This document shows, piece by piece, positions 44,201 to 53,000 of a stretch of 64,000 bases of DNA (the first letter of the stretch is position 1; each line of letters starts with the position of its first letter). The notes beneath the pieces were generated by a model that was not told the origin of the DNA, searched no databases, and saw nothing but the letters and a program-made list of their open reading frames with translations. The translations under genes were made by a program, and so were the position numbers. This DNA is from CAJBVW01 sp964457335 (GTDB lineage Bacteria; Myxococcota_A; UBA796; SXON01), in NCBI GenBank assembly GCA_964457335.1, contig CAYWGD010000031.1, forward strand, positions 1 to 64,000, given 5' to 3'.

Positions 44201-45046
44201 ATGTCCATCCTCGTCCTCGGCGCCACCGGCACGGTCGGCGGCCACCTGCTCCGCGTGCTGCACGCGCGCGGCGTCCCCACCCGCGCCGCAACCCGCGATC
44301 CCGACGCGTGGACGGGCCCCGGCCCCGCCGTACGCTTCGACCTCGAGCGCCCCTCGACCTTCGCGCCCGCCCTCGTCGGCGTCGACCGCGTCTTCCTCAT
44401 CGCGCGCCCCGGCGACGACCACCCGGAGCGCCTCGCCGCGCCGTTCCTCGCCGCCGCGCGCGAGGCCGGCGTCCGCCACGTCGTGAACCTCACCGCCATG
44501 GGCGTCGAGGGGAACGAGGCGTTCGGTCTGCGCAAGGTCGAACGCCTGCTCGAGGCCTCCGGGATCGCGTGGACCCACCTCCGCCCGAACTTCTTCTTCC
44601 AGGTCCTGCTCGCCGGACCGCTCGCCGACGGGATCGCCGCCCGCGGCGTGCTCGCCCTGCCGGCCGCCGACGCGCGCCTCTCGTACCTGGACGCCCGCGA
44701 CGTCGCCGACGCGGCCGCCGCCGCCCTCACCGGGCCGGGGCACGCCGGGCGCGCGTACACGCTCACCGGCGGCGAGGCGCTCGACCACGCGACGATCGCC
44801 GCCACGCTCGCGTCGGTGTCCGGTCGGCCCATCCGCTACGTGCCGCTCGACGAGGACGCCGCCCGGGCCGCCGTCACCGCGTCCGGCCTCTCCGCCGAGC
44901 GCGCCGAGCGGCTCGTCGGCTTCTACCGGGTCGTGCGCGCGGGCCGCTGCGCGCCGGTCTCGCCCGACCTCCCGGCGCTGCTCGGCCGCCCGCCGCGCAC
45001 GTTCGCGGCCTTCGCCGCCGAGCACGCCGCGGCCTGGGCTACCTGA
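44201..45046 (+). CDS. NmrA-like NAD(P)-binding oxidoreductase
   Basis: A 281-residue atypical short-chain dehydrogenase. The N-terminal Rossmann motif GATGTVGGHLL is followed by a helix-rich C-terminal half (LTGGEALDHATIAATLA...). Relatives such as QOR2 and HSCARG act as NAD(P)H-quinone reductases or redox sensors. AGGAG six bases before the ATG fixes the start. It follows the TetR gene, and its stop overlaps the opposite-strand sulfatase-like gene by 8 bp tail to tail. Confidence 0.9.
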   Translation: MSILVLGATGTVGGHLLRVLHARGVPTRAATRDPDAWTGPGPAVRFDLERPSTFAPALVGVDRVFLIARPGDDHPERLAAPFLAAAREAGVRHVVNLTAMGVEGNEAFGLRKVERLLEASGIAWTHLRPNFFFQVLLAGPLADGIAARGVLALPAADARLSYLDARDVADAAAAALTGPGHAGRAYTLTGGEALDHATIAATLASVSGRPIRYVPLDEDAARAAVTASGLSAERAERLVGFYRVVRAGRCAPVSPDLPALLGRPPRTFAAFAAEHAAAWAT

Positions 45047-45995
45047 GCTTCCCCTCGAGGAACGGCACCTCGATCACCTTCTCGTGGTTGATCGGCCCGT
45101 GCCCGAAGTAGCCCTTCTCCCCGAAGAGCTCGCCGTGGTCGGCCGTGATCGTGATCCAGGTGTTGTCCGGCACCGTGTCGAACAGCTCCTCGATGGCGCG
45201 GTCGACCCACTGGACCGCGTTCACCTGCCGCGCGTGCAGCTGCTTCATGCGCGCGTCGTCGAAGAACTGCGGCGCCTCGTCGTGGTGGAGGAGCTGGCCG
45301 GCGCGCACGTGGTCGTCGAGGTGCTTGAACACGCCGTTCACGCCCGAGATGCGCGGCCACTCGTTCTCGGGCTCGTCGGGCGTGGCGTAGGGGTAGTGCG
45401 TCTCGCCCGTGTTGAGCACGAAGAAGCTCGGGCGCTCCTCGTAGAAACGCATCCGGCGGATCATCGGGACGATGTCGTTGTGGTGGTCCATCAGCGCGTA
45501 GTCGTCGAACCCGCGGCTGATGGGCGTGGCCGGGTTGAGCACCGGCATCGAGACGTACATGTTCGTGCGGTAGCCGACCGACTGCAGGTACGACGGCAGC
45601 CACAGTCCCGGCACCATCTTCGAGAAGGAGATGTCGAAGTTGAACCGGTCCTTGAAGCGGAGGAAGTCGTCCTTGTAGTACTCGGACGCATACACGTTCG
45701 CCGGCGAGATGTGCGGGAGGAGCCCGATCAGCAGGTTGTAGTGGGACGGCGCCGTCCAGGTCGCGTAGGTCCAGCGCTTCTGCACCGGGCCCAGCTTCTG
45801 CATGATCTTCGGCCTGGCCTTGACGAAGCTGTCGAAGCGGCAGCTGTCGAGGATCACGATCACGTAGTTGGACGCGCCGTCGGGCGCGTCGGGACGGGAC
45901 GGGCGCTCGGCTGCGTCCGGGACGGGCGGCGACGCAGGCGCCGCGGGCTCGGGCGTGCGGCGAAGGCCGCCGCGCAATCGGGAAAGGATGGACAC
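45039..45995 (-). CDS. sulfatase/alkaline-phosphatase superfamily protein
   Basis: A 318-residue protein with a disordered, Pro-rich N-terminus (1-40) and an alkaline-phosphatase-like core. Metal-binding segments are VILDSCRFDSF (Asp) near the start and TADHGELFGEKGYFGHG (Asp-His, His) near the end. The sulfatase CxPSR formylglycine motif is absent, and WTAPSHYNLL occupies that place, so a Thr or Ser nucleophile (phosphatase or phosphotransferase chemistry) is more likely than sulfate ester cleavage. There is no signal peptide. It is divergent from lpxA. Confidence 0.85.
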   Translation of the reverse strand: MSILSRLRGGLRRTPEPAAPASPPVPDAAERPSRPDAPDGASNYVIVILDSCRFDSFVKARPKIMQKLGPVQKRWTYATWTAPSHYNLLIGLLPHISPANVYASEYYKDDFLRFKDRFNFDISFSKMVPGLWLPSYLQSVGYRTNMYVSMPVLNPATPISRGFDDYALMDHHNDIVPMIRRMRFYEERPSFFVLNTGETHYPYATPDEPENEWPRISGVNGVFKHLDDHVRAGQLLHHDEAPQFFDDARMKQLHARQVNAVQWVDRAIEELFDTVPDNTWITITADHGELFGEKGYFGHGPINHEKVIEVPFLEGKLR

Positions 45996-46084
45996 GCGGC
46001 TCGATAACCGGCGCGCGTCCCGCAGGCGCGCGACGCGAGAGCGCGGTAAGGTGCGCGCCCCCCCTCACCCGAAGAAGTGCCCGC

Positions 46085-46885
46085 ATGGCGATCCACCCCA
46101 ACGCCCTCGTCGACCCCAAGGCGGAGCTCGGCAACGACGTCGAGATCGACGCCTTCGCCATCGTCCGCGCGGGCGTGAAGCTCGGCGACGGCGTCCGCGT
46201 CGGCCCCCACGCCGTGATCACCGGCCCCACCACCATCGGCGCGGGCACCCGCATCTTCCCCTTCGCCAGCATCGGGAGCGACGCGCAGGACCTCAAGTAC
46301 CGCGGGGAGCACGCCGAGCTCATCATCGGCGAGCGCAACATCTTCCGCGAGAACGTCACCGTGAACCGCGGCACCGCCGGCGGCGGCGGCGTCACGCGCA
46401 TCGGCAGCGACAACCTGTTCATGGCCGGCAGCCACGTCGCGCACGACTGCACCGTCGGCAACCACTGCGTCTTCGCCAACTGCGCCGCGATCGCCGGGCA
46501 CGTCACCGTGCACGACCGCGCGATCCTCGGCGGCTTCGCCGGCGTGCACCAGCACAGCCGCGTCGGCCGCTGCGCCATGGTCGGCGCCGCCGCCATGGCC
46601 GCGCAGGACGTGCCGCCCTTCACCATCGCGCAGGGCGACCGCGCGCGGCTCTTCGGGCTCAACATCGTCGGCCTCCGCCGCGCGGGCTTCAAGCTCGAGG
46701 TGCTCCAGGCGCTGAAGGCGGCCTACCGCGAGCTCTTCGCGCAGGGCATGCCGATGCGCATCGCGCTCGAGCAGGTCCGCGAGGTCTACGCCGACGTGCC
46801 CGAGGTCATCGAGCTCGTGGACTTCTGCGAGACGAGCCAGCGCGGCATCTGCCGGTCGACGGGGGCCGAGCAGCCGGAGGGCTGA
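46085..46885 (+). CDS. lpxA: acyl-ACP:UDP-N-acetylglucosamine O-acyltransferase
   Basis: A 266-residue LpxA, the first lipid A enzyme. A left-handed beta-helix of hexapeptide repeats (about 1-190) carries the catalytic His in AGSHVAHDCTVGNHC and the family segment HEHRIGERNIF-like (AELIIGERNIFRENVTVNRGT). A helical C-terminal domain follows. Its stop overlaps the start of the Gfo/Idh gene, forming an lpxA-oxidoreductase-lpxB unit separated from lpxD-fabZ by about 4.3 kb of unrelated genes. Confidence 0.96.
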   Translation: MAIHPNALVDPKAELGNDVEIDAFAIVRAGVKLGDGVRVGPHAVITGPTTIGAGTRIFPFASIGSDAQDLKYRGEHAELIIGERNIFRENVTVNRGTAGGGGVTRIGSDNLFMAGSHVAHDCTVGNHCVFANCAAIAGHVTVHDRAILGGFAGVHQHSRVGRCAMVGAAAMAAQDVPPFTIAQGDRARLFGLNIVGLRRAGFKLEVLQALKAAYRELFAQGMPMRIALEQVREVYADVPEVIELVDFCETSQRGICRSTGAEQPEG

Positions 46886-47796
46886 TGCGTCCCCTCCGCC
46901 TCGCGCTCTTCGGCCACGGGCACATGGGCCGGCTCCACGCGCGCAAGCTCGTGGAGCTGGGCTTCGTTCTTCTTGGGGCAGGGGGGGCGGGGCCCCCCCC
47001 GCAACGCCCCCCCCACGGGGCGGCCGGCACCTTCGTCGTGGTCGACCCCGCCCAGGGCCTGGACGGAGACACCTCCGACATCGACGCCGCCATCGTCGCG
47101 ACGCCCACGGCCACTCACGCCGAGGTCGCGCTGCCGCTCCTCGCGCGCGGCGTGCCCTGCCTCGTCGAGAAGCCGCTCGCCGCCACGCTCGACGAGGCGC
47201 GCGCGCTCGCCGGGCTTCCCCACGTCGCCGTCGGCCACGTGGAGCGCTTCAACCCCGCGCTCGCGCCGCTGCACGGTTTGGACGTGCGCTTCGTGCAGGC
47301 CGAGCGCGTCGGGCGCTGGACCCCCCGGGGCACCGACGTCGACGTGATCCTCGACCTGATGATCCACGACCTCGACCTCTTTCTGCACCTCTGCGGCGAA
47401 GAGGTCGTCGAGGTGCGCGCGAACGGCGTCGCGATCGCCACCGGCAGCTACGACCTCGCGCACGCGCGCGTGGAGACGGCGTCCGGGCGCGTCGGGACGT
47501 TCACCGCGTCGCGGCTCGCGCGGCAGCCGGCGCGGCGCTGGCGGGTGTTCGGGACGGAGGGCTACCTCAGCGTGGACCTGAAGGAGCGCGCCGTGGCCCG
47601 GGTGGGCTGGGGCGGCGGGGAGCTCGTCGAGGAGCGCGTGCCCGTGGCCGAGCAGGACCCGCTCGCGACGCAGCTGCGCGCGTTCTGCGACGCGGTCCGG
47701 GGCGAGCGCCCCTACGCCGTGCCCGGTCGCGACGGGCTGCGCGCCCTGGAGCTGGCCTTCCGAATCCGCGACGCCATCGGGGGCGCGCGGGCGTGA
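46885..47796 (+). CDS. Gfo/Idh/MocA-family oxidoreductase between lpxA and lpxB
   Basis: A 303-residue NAD-dependent oxidoreductase. The N-terminal GHGHMGRLHARKL cofactor motif, VVDPAQ strand and VEKPLAATLDEA match the family. Residues about 28-48 are an odd Gly/Pro-rich stretch translated from a copy of the GC-rich hairpin repeat (46972-47014), apparently inserted in frame between the first helix and second strand. Enzymes at this locus in some bacteria (GnnA) oxidise UDP-GlcNAc for an amino-sugar lipid A, but the usual GnnB aminotransferase partner is not visible here. It overlaps lpxA and lpxB at both ends. Confidence 0.88.
   Translation: MRPLRLALFGHGHMGRLHARKLVELGFVLLGAGGAGPPPQRPPHGAAGTFVVVDPAQGLDGDTSDIDAAIVATPTATHAEVALPLLARGVPCLVEKPLAATLDEARALAGLPHVAVGHVERFNPALAPLHGLDVRFVQAERVGRWTPRGTDVDVILDLMIHDLDLFLHLCGEEVVEVRANGVAIATGSYDLAHARVETASGRVGTFTASRLARQPARRWRVFGTEGYLSVDLKERAVARVGWGGGELVEERVPVAEQDPLATQLRAFCDAVRGERPYAVPGRDGLRALELAFRIRDAIGGARA
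46972..47014 (-). repeat. GC-rich dispersed hairpin element, copy C, inside a coding sequence
   Basis: Inverted copy of the element at 27688 and 49417: read on the minus strand it gives G-run, CGTTGC, G-run, CCCCG, C-run, GCCCCAAGAAGA. It lies within the Gfo/Idh gene and keeps its frame. A 6-bp CTTCGT occurs on both sides, at 46962-46967 and 47031-47036, 69 bp (23 codons) apart. Confidence 0.65.
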
Positions 47797-48830
47797 AGCG
47801 CGTCCTCGTGAGCGCGCAGGAGGCCTCCGGGGATCGGCTCGGCGCGGAGCTCATCGCCGCGATGGCCCGCCACGGGCCCCTGGACGTGCGAGGGCTCGTC
47901 GGGCCGCGGCTCCTCGACGCGGGCGCGCAGGCGCTCCCCGACAGCCTCCCGATGAACCCCGTGATGGGCCTCGTCGAGGTGGTGAAGCACCTCGGCGAGC
48001 TCCGGCACAACACCGTCGCGATGCTGCGCGCAATCGACGAGAAGCCCGATCTGCTCGTCGTCATCGACGCGCCGGACTTCAACCTCCCGTTGGCCCGGCA
48101 GGCGAAGGCGAAGGGCGTGCGCGTGCTCGGGCTCGTGAGCCCGCAGGTGTGGGCGTGGCGGTCCGGGCGCGCGGGTGACATCGCGCGGTCGATGGACCGC
48201 CTCTTGTGCCTCTTCCCCTTCGAGCCGGCGTACTACACGCCGTACGGCCTCGACGCGCGCTGGATCGGCCACCCCGCCGTGGATCGGGTGCGCCCGTCCG
48301 CCCGCGAGCCCGGCGTGGTCGCGATCTTCCCCGGATCGCGCCGCGCCGAGCTTCGACGGCTGCTCGGGCCCTTCCTCGCCGCCGTGGCCCCTCTCGACGC
48401 GCGCGAGGTGCTCTTGCCGCTCGCCGCGTCGCTCGACCGCGCGGACCTCGGCGTCCTGCCCCCGAACGTGCGGGTGTGCACCTCCGAGGAGGCGCTCGCG
48501 CGCGCCGAGCGGGCGCTCACCAAGTCGGGCACGAGCACGCTCGAGATCGCGCTCGCCGGCATCCCGATGGTGGTCGCGCACCGGGTGCACCCCCTGACGT
48601 ACTGGCTCGGGCGGCTCTTCGTGCGCGGCGTGAAGCACCTCGCGCTCCCGAACATCCTCCTCGGTCGCGAGGCGGTCCGCGAGTACGTGCAGGTGTTTAC
48701 GCCGGATGAGCTGACGCAGAGCCTGAAGGGTGCCGAGCCGCCGCCCGCCGAGGAGCTGCGCGCCGTGCTGGGGCAGGGGGGCGTCGCCGATCGGGCGGCT
48801 ACACTGGCGTGGGAGATGCTCCGACCATGA
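47793..48830 (+). CDS. lpxB: lipid-A-disaccharide synthase
   Basis: A 345-residue GT19 glycosyltransferase joining UDP-diacylglucosamine and lipid X. Motifs: the early SAQEASGDRLGAELI, the central SPQVWAWRSGRAGDIARSMDRLLCLFPFE, and TKSGTSTLEIALAGIPMVV with PNILLGREAVREY. It is shorter than E. coli LpxB (382) but complete. It starts with GTG overlapping the Gfo/Idh stop, and its own stop overlaps the next small lipoprotein start (ATGA). Confidence 0.96.
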   Translation: MKRVLVSAQEASGDRLGAELIAAMARHGPLDVRGLVGPRLLDAGAQALPDSLPMNPVMGLVEVVKHLGELRHNTVAMLRAIDEKPDLLVVIDAPDFNLPLARQAKAKGVRVLGLVSPQVWAWRSGRAGDIARSMDRLLCLFPFEPAYYTPYGLDARWIGHPAVDRVRPSAREPGVVAIFPGSRRAELRRLLGPFLAAVAPLDAREVLLPLAASLDRADLGVLPPNVRVCTSEEALARAERALTKSGTSTLEIALAGIPMVVAHRVHPLTYWLGRLFVRGVKHLALPNILLGREAVREYVQVFTPDELTQSLKGAEPPPAEELRAVLGQGGVADRAATLAWEMLRP

Positions 48831-49384
48831 GCCCGTTGCTCCTCTCCGCGTGCACCGGCGCGCCGGACGACACCGGCGAGGCGGGGCCCGACCGCGCGAC
48901 GGTGCTCGTCGAGCTCGCCCAGGCCATGAACGAGGTGGCCCGCACGCTGATCGACACCATCGGCGACAGGTTCGACGACCTCGAGGACGGGGAGTCCACG
49001 TCCGGCGTGGTTTCCTACCCGGATGGCGCGGCGTCGACCTGGACGCTCGACGGCGAGATGACGATCGCGTGGACCGTGGGCTACCACGAGGATCCCGACG
49101 AGCCCGGCCTCCGGTGGTACGGCTGGACCCTCGACCTCGACCTCGCGCGCCTCGCGCTCCCGTCCGCCGACGTGGCCGGCACGGCAGCGTGGACCGTGCA
49201 CGACGAGCGCTACGACTACTGGATCCTGAACCACGACTGGGACGGCACGGTCTCGGTCGACGCCGCCGAGGCGGTGGACGCCACCTGGGTCGGGAGCGGC
49301 ACGCCGAGCACGCTCAACACGATGAGCGGCACGATCGACGGCGAGCTCGTGGAGTGGGAGAACCCCGCGCCGGACGTGCCGTAG
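48827..49384 (+). CDS. putative lipoprotein after lpxB
   Basis: A 185-residue protein whose ATG overlaps the lpxB stop. The N-terminus MSPLLLSAC has only eight residues before a lipobox-like Cys, unusually short for a lipoprotein signal. The mature part is acidic and beta-rich (ASTWTLDGEMTIAWTVGY...), containing DDTGEAG near its start. I do not recognise the family. A longer start 18 bp upstream is possible and would give a few more residues before the Cys. Confidence 0.65.
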   Translation: MSPLLLSACTGAPDDTGEAGPDRATVLVELAQAMNEVARTLIDTIGDRFDDLEDGESTSGVVSYPDGAASTWTLDGEMTIAWTVGYHEDPDEPGLRWYGWTLDLDLARLALPSADVAGTAAWTVHDERYDYWILNHDWDGTVSVDAAEAVDATWVGSGTPSTLNTMSGTIDGELVEWENPAPDVP

Positions 49385-49416
49385 GTCCGCGTCCGGGCCG
49401 CACCACGCGACAGGAC

Positions 49417-49452
49417 GGGGGGCGTTGCGGGGGCCCGCCCCCGCCCCAAGAA
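49417..49452 (+). repeat. GC-rich dispersed hairpin element, copy B
   Basis: The same 36-43 bp pattern as 27688-27724 (six G, CGTTGC, G-run, CCCG, C-run, GCCCCAAGAA). It lies in the 101-bp gap between two convergent genes, where a strong hairpin could help end transcripts. Confidence 0.7.
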
Positions 49453-49485
49453 GATCCCGTTGAAGATCACGGAGATACGCGCCGA

Positions 49486-51297
49486 TCAGTGGATCGCCGA
49501 GCTCCCGTTGATCTTGTCCGCGAGGTGCGCGTGGAAGCGCTTGAGCCAGGCGCCCACCTCTTCGAGGTTGGACTTGTCGGTGGACTTCGTGAGCGCCATG
49601 CGCCCGCGCTTCAGGGCCTGCTCGAGCTCGGAGACGTCGGTCTTGTGGAGGACGGCCTTCTGCTCGCGCATGAAGGTCTCGAGCGTGACGATCTGGCGCT
49701 CCACCTGGAAGCGGAGCTCCTTCAGCGCCGTCGCGGCCTCCTGGTCGCGCTGGTAGCTGGCGTTCTCCTCGCGGGCCTGCTCGACCTCGAGCTTGGACAT
49801 GCCCGTGGGCGCCTGGATGGTGATGTTGCCCTGGACGCCCGAGCGCGTGTCACGAGCGGTCACGTTCACGATGCCGTTGGCGTCGATGCCGAACTTGACC
49901 TCGATCCGGGGCACCCCGCGTGGCGCGGGCTCGATGCCGGTGAGCTCGAACTCGCCCAGGCTCGTGTTCTCGGACGCGAGCGCGCTCTCGCCCTGGAGCA
50001 CGTGGATCTTCACGGTCCGTTGGTTCTCGATGACCGTGCTCACGAGCTGGGTGCGGCTCGCGGGGATGACCGTGTTCTTCGGGATGAGCTTGGCGAACTT
50101 GCGGCCTTCCACCTCGATGCCGAGCGAGAGGCTCGTGACGTCGAGCAGGGTGACGCTCTTGACCTCGCCCTCGAGGATGCCGGCCTGGATGGCGGCGCCG
50201 ACCGCGACGACCTCGTCGGGGTTGAAGGCCTGGTTGAGCGGCCGCTTGAAGAACTCCTTGACCATCTCCTTGACGCGCGGGATGCGGCTCGAGCCGCCGA
50301 CCATCACGACCTCGTCGATCTCCTCGACGCCGATCTTCGCGTCGCCGAGCGCGCGGCGGCACTCCTCGATGGTCTTCTCGAAGAGCGGCAGCGCCATGAT
50401 CTCGAACTGCGCGCGCGTGAGCGTGCACTGGAGGTGGAGCGGGCCGTCTTGGGTCGCGGTGAGGAAGGGGAGTTGGATCTCGGTCTCCAACGCGGCGGAC
50501 AGCTCGAGCTTGGCGCGCTCGGCGGCGTCGCGGACGCGCTGGCGGACGACCTTGTCGCCCGAGATGTCGAAGCCGTGCTCGCGACGGAACTGCTCGAGCA
50601 GCCAGTCCATGATCACTCGGTCGATGTCGCCGCCGCCGAGCGCGTTGTTTCCACGCGTGGCGCAGACCTCGCCGAGGTCCCGGTCGATCTGGACGATGGA
50701 GATGTCGAAGGTGCCGCCGCCGAAGTCGTAGACGGCGATCCGGGCGGACTTGCGCCGATCGTGGAGGTAGGCGAGCGCCGCCGCGGTGGGCTCGTTGATG
50801 ATGCGGAGGACGTTGAGGCCCGCGATGGTGCCGGCGTCCTTGGTGGCCTGGCGCTGGCGGTCGTTGAAGTGCGCCGGCACCGTGATGATCGCCTCGGTGA
50901 CGGCCTCGCCGAGGAAGTCCTCCGCGGAGCGCTTCAGCTTCTGGAGCACCATCGCGGAGAGCTCGGGCGGCGTGTAGGTGCGGCCGTTGATGTCGAAGCC
51001 GCAATCGCCGTTCTTGGTCTCGACCACCTTGTAGTTGACGAGCGGGAGGTCCTTCCCCGCCTCCTTGTAGCGCTTGCCCATGAAGCGCTTCACGGAGTGG
51101 ATGGTCGCGTCGGGGTTGATGAGCATCTGGCGCTTCGCGATGTCGCCCACGAAGCGCTCGCCACCCTTGGAGAAGCCCACCACCGAGGGCGTCACCCGCC
51201 CACCCTCCTCGTTGATGATCACGCGTGGCTCGTTCCGATCCATGTAGGCGCAGACCGAGTTGGTCGTGCCGAGGTCGATGCCGATGATCTTTCCCAT
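49486..51297 (-). CDS. DnaK-type Hsp70 chaperone
   Basis: A 603-residue Hsp70 and the most DnaK-like of the three in the window. The ATPase domain (IDLGTTNSV, FGGGTFDISIVQ, INEPTAAALAY, VMVGGSSRIP) is followed by the linker-like SVTLLDVTSLSLGIEVEG and a full beta substrate domain. A reduced helical lid (about 500-603) ends without the usual EEVKDKK tail. There is no dnaJ or grpE beside it and no CIRCE element in front, so it may be a second DnaK rather than the main heat-shock copy. The ATG at 51297 is used because upstream codons look non-coding. Confidence 0.94.
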   Translation of the reverse strand: MGKIIGIDLGTTNSVCAYMDRNEPRVIINEEGGRVTPSVVGFSKGGERFVGDIAKRQMLINPDATIHSVKRFMGKRYKEAGKDLPLVNYKVVETKNGDCGFDINGRTYTPPELSAMVLQKLKRSAEDFLGEAVTEAIITVPAHFNDRQRQATKDAGTIAGLNVLRIINEPTAAALAYLHDRRKSARIAVYDFGGGTFDISIVQIDRDLGEVCATRGNNALGGGDIDRVIMDWLLEQFRREHGFDISGDKVVRQRVRDAAERAKLELSAALETEIQLPFLTATQDGPLHLQCTLTRAQFEIMALPLFEKTIEECRRALGDAKIGVEEIDEVVMVGGSSRIPRVKEMVKEFFKRPLNQAFNPDEVVAVGAAIQAGILEGEVKSVTLLDVTSLSLGIEVEGRKFAKLIPKNTVIPASRTQLVSTVIENQRTVKIHVLQGESALASENTSLGEFELTGIEPAPRGVPRIEVKFGIDANGIVNVTARDTRSGVQGNITIQAPTGMSKLEVEQAREENASYQRDQEAATALKELRFQVERQIVTLETFMREQKAVLHKTDVSELEQALKRGRMALTKSTDKSNLEEVGAWLKRFHAHLADKINGSSAIH

Positions 51298-51412
51298 TCC
51301 GGGTTCGTCCGTTCCTGGCGTGAAGGGGGCCAACGTCAGCGTAGATGGACGCCGGTGGCGCGTCAATTACGCACCCTTCCACCCGGGCGGCTCCGGGCCG
51401 ATCGAGGGTGGG

Positions 51413-51495
51413 TGCCCCGGGCGGGGCTCGAACCCGCACGCCCGTGAAGGCCAGGGATTTTAAGTCCCCTGTGTCTGCCGTTCCACCACCGGGGC
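51413..51495 (-). tRNA. tRNA-Leu (anticodon TAA)
   Basis: An 83-nt class II tRNA. The acceptor GCCCCGG pairs with CCGGGGC, the anticodon loop CTTAAAA gives anticodon TAA (reads UUA), a variable arm of the type CTTCACGGGCG follows, and the T-loop is TTCGAGC. The discriminator is A; CCA is not encoded. A TTGCGA-N17-TAAACA promoter precedes it. Confidence 0.95.
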
Positions 51496-51504
51496 CCACG
51501 CGCG

Positions 51505-51533
51505 TGTTTACCAGCGGTGCGAGCGCGTCGCAA
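51505..51533 (-). promoter_or_regulatory. sigma70-type promoter of tRNA-Leu
   Basis: On the minus strand, -35 TTGCGA (51533-51528), a 17-bp spacer and -10 TAAACA (51510-51505), ending 9 bp before the tRNA 5' end. Confidence 0.65.
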
Positions 51534-51549
51534 GCGCGGCGCGATGTGA

Positions 51550-52113
51550 TCAGCGCGAGAGCGCGTCCCGCAGGGCCGGAGCGTCGAGCACGCCTTCGAA
51601 GCGCGCGCGCTCGGCGCCGCCCGGCTCGAGCACGAGCGTGACCGGGATGATGTCCGGCCAGCGTGGCACCGCGCGGGACAGGACGGAGGAGGGATCGTCC
51701 GTGTCGAGGTGGTAGGCCGGCAACGCGAGCCCGAGGGAGGTCAGGAAGGGGCCGACGCGCGGGCGGTCGCGCCGGGCATCCACGCTGACGAGCGCGAAGC
51801 GCGCGGGCCCGCCTTCGGCGGCGACCTCCCGGAACACGGCCAGCTCGCGCACGCACGGGCCGCACCAGGTGGCCCAGAAGTTGACCACGAGGGGCCCGGC
51901 GCCGTCGTTGCGCAAGAGCTCCGCCAGGGCGGCCTCGTCGAGCGTCGCCAGCGTCGTCGCGCTGGCCGCGGCCTCAGGCGGCTCGGCGTCCGGCCGGCCC
52001 GCCGCCACGGCCCCCGGGCCGGCCGCGAGCGACGGCGCGCCATCCACCGAGGCCTCCGGCGGCGCGGTCTCGGGCGCGTGCAGGCGGGCGCAGGCGGCGA
52101 GGAGGAGGAGCAC
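51550..52113 (-). CDS. thioredoxin-like redox lipoprotein
   Basis: A 187-residue protein starting with GTG. The short signal MLLLLAAC ends in a lipobox Cys, an Ala/Pro/Glu linker (about 12-50) follows, and then a thioredoxin fold with the active site NFWATWCGPCVREL. This TlpA/ResA-like type acts in the periplasm in disulfide reduction, often for cytochrome c or surface proteins; no cytochrome genes are nearby. The tRNA-Leu gene follows downstream. It is divergent from the lipoprotein at 52147 with only 33 bp between the start codons. Confidence 0.88.
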   Translation of the reverse strand: MLLLLAACARLHAPETAPPEASVDGAPSLAAGPGAVAAGRPDAEPPEAAASATTLATLDEAALAELLRNDGAGPLVVNFWATWCGPCVRELAVFREVAAEGGPARFALVSVDARRDRPRVGPFLTSLGLALPAYHLDTDDPSSVLSRAVPRWPDIIPVTLVLEPGGAERARFEGVLDAPALRDALSR

Positions 52114-52146
52114 GTCCTTCCGTACCTCGCGCCCACGGCGCGGGCT

Positions 52147-52938
52147 ATGGCGCTGCGGGAGGCGCGCCTGCTGCTGGTCCTGCTCGCCGGGTGCGTGCAC
52201 CGCGCCACGATCGACCCCGAGGCCGAGCGCGCCCGAGTGCTCGCGGAGGCGGACGCTCGCTGGGCGGCGCGCGCGACCGGCGACAACCTCGACACCGCCG
52301 TGCAGCTCTGGATGGGCCGGCTCGCCGTGGACCCCGACGACCCCGTCGCGCTCGCGCGCCTCGCCCGCGCCGAGTGGACCCGCGGCCAGCTCGACCCCCC
52401 CTCGGCGATCGAGCGCTTCGAGACCGGGCAGGACTACGGCTGGCGCTGCCTCCTCGGTTGGCCGGCGTTCGCCGCCACGCTCGACGCGGGGGGCTACCGC
52501 GTGACGCCGGAGGCCGCCGCCGCGCTCCCACCCCCGGCTGCGTCCTGCGCCCTCTGGACCGTGGTGGGCGGGCTCTCGGTGGTGGGGGTGCGCGGGGCGG
52601 GCGCGTCGCTCGAGCTCGACGGCGTGGGGCACCTCCTGGCCCGCTTGCGCGAGCTCGAGCCCGCCGCGCCCGACCTCGACCCCGGCTTCCTTGACTGGGC
52701 GGAGGCGCGCCTCCTCGTGCTCGCCGCCGCGCCGGACCCGCCCCCGCCGGCCGCGCGCGCCCGCTTCGCCGACGCGATCGCGGAGGAGCCGGGCGTGCTC
52801 CTCTTTCGTCGCGACCTCGCCGCGGCGTTCCCGGACACGCGGAACGTCGCGCTCGAGGGCTTCGCCCCGCCGAGCCCGGACACCTGGGCGCTCGAGAACG
52901 CGGCCTGGGGGCGGGAGGAGGGGAGCGGGGGGCGCTGA
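52147..52938 (+). CDS. putative lipoprotein with helical repeats
   Basis: A 263-residue protein. The signal MALREARLLLVLLAGC has lipobox LLAGC (Cys16). The mature part is helix-rich with TPR-like spacing in its first half (LDTAVQLWMGRLAVDPDDPVALARLARAEW), a Cys pair (WRCLLGW, AASCALW), and a Trp-rich end. It could be a TPR-type periplasmic scaffold; I do not recognise a named family. The two adjacent lipoprotein genes share a very short divergent control region. Confidence 0.75.
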   Translation: MALREARLLLVLLAGCVHRATIDPEAERARVLAEADARWAARATGDNLDTAVQLWMGRLAVDPDDPVALARLARAEWTRGQLDPPSAIERFETGQDYGWRCLLGWPAFAATLDAGGYRVTPEAAAALPPPAASCALWTVVGGLSVVGVRGAGASLELDGVGHLLARLRELEPAAPDLDPGFLDWAEARLLVLAAAPDPPPPAARARFADAIAEEPGVLLFRRDLAAAFPDTRNVALEGFAPPSPDTWALENAAWGREEGSGGR

Positions 52939-53000
52939 ACCGGAACGTCGGGCGGGCGGCCGCGCGGCGGTCGGGCGATGGGCGGGCGTGCGAGCGGAAA

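Noticed and set aside
45039..45995. true sulfatase
   Set aside because: The formylglycine CxPSR motif is missing, so only the wider alkaline-phosphatase superfamily is claimed.
49486..51297. CIRCE heat-shock element before the Hsp70
   Set aside because: No inverted TTAGCACTC/GAGTGCTAA is visible upstream; the region holds tRNA-Leu instead.
51298..51366. longer start of the DnaK-type gene
   Set aside because: The extra 23 residues are not Hsp70-like; the standard start MGKIIGIDLG follows at 51297.
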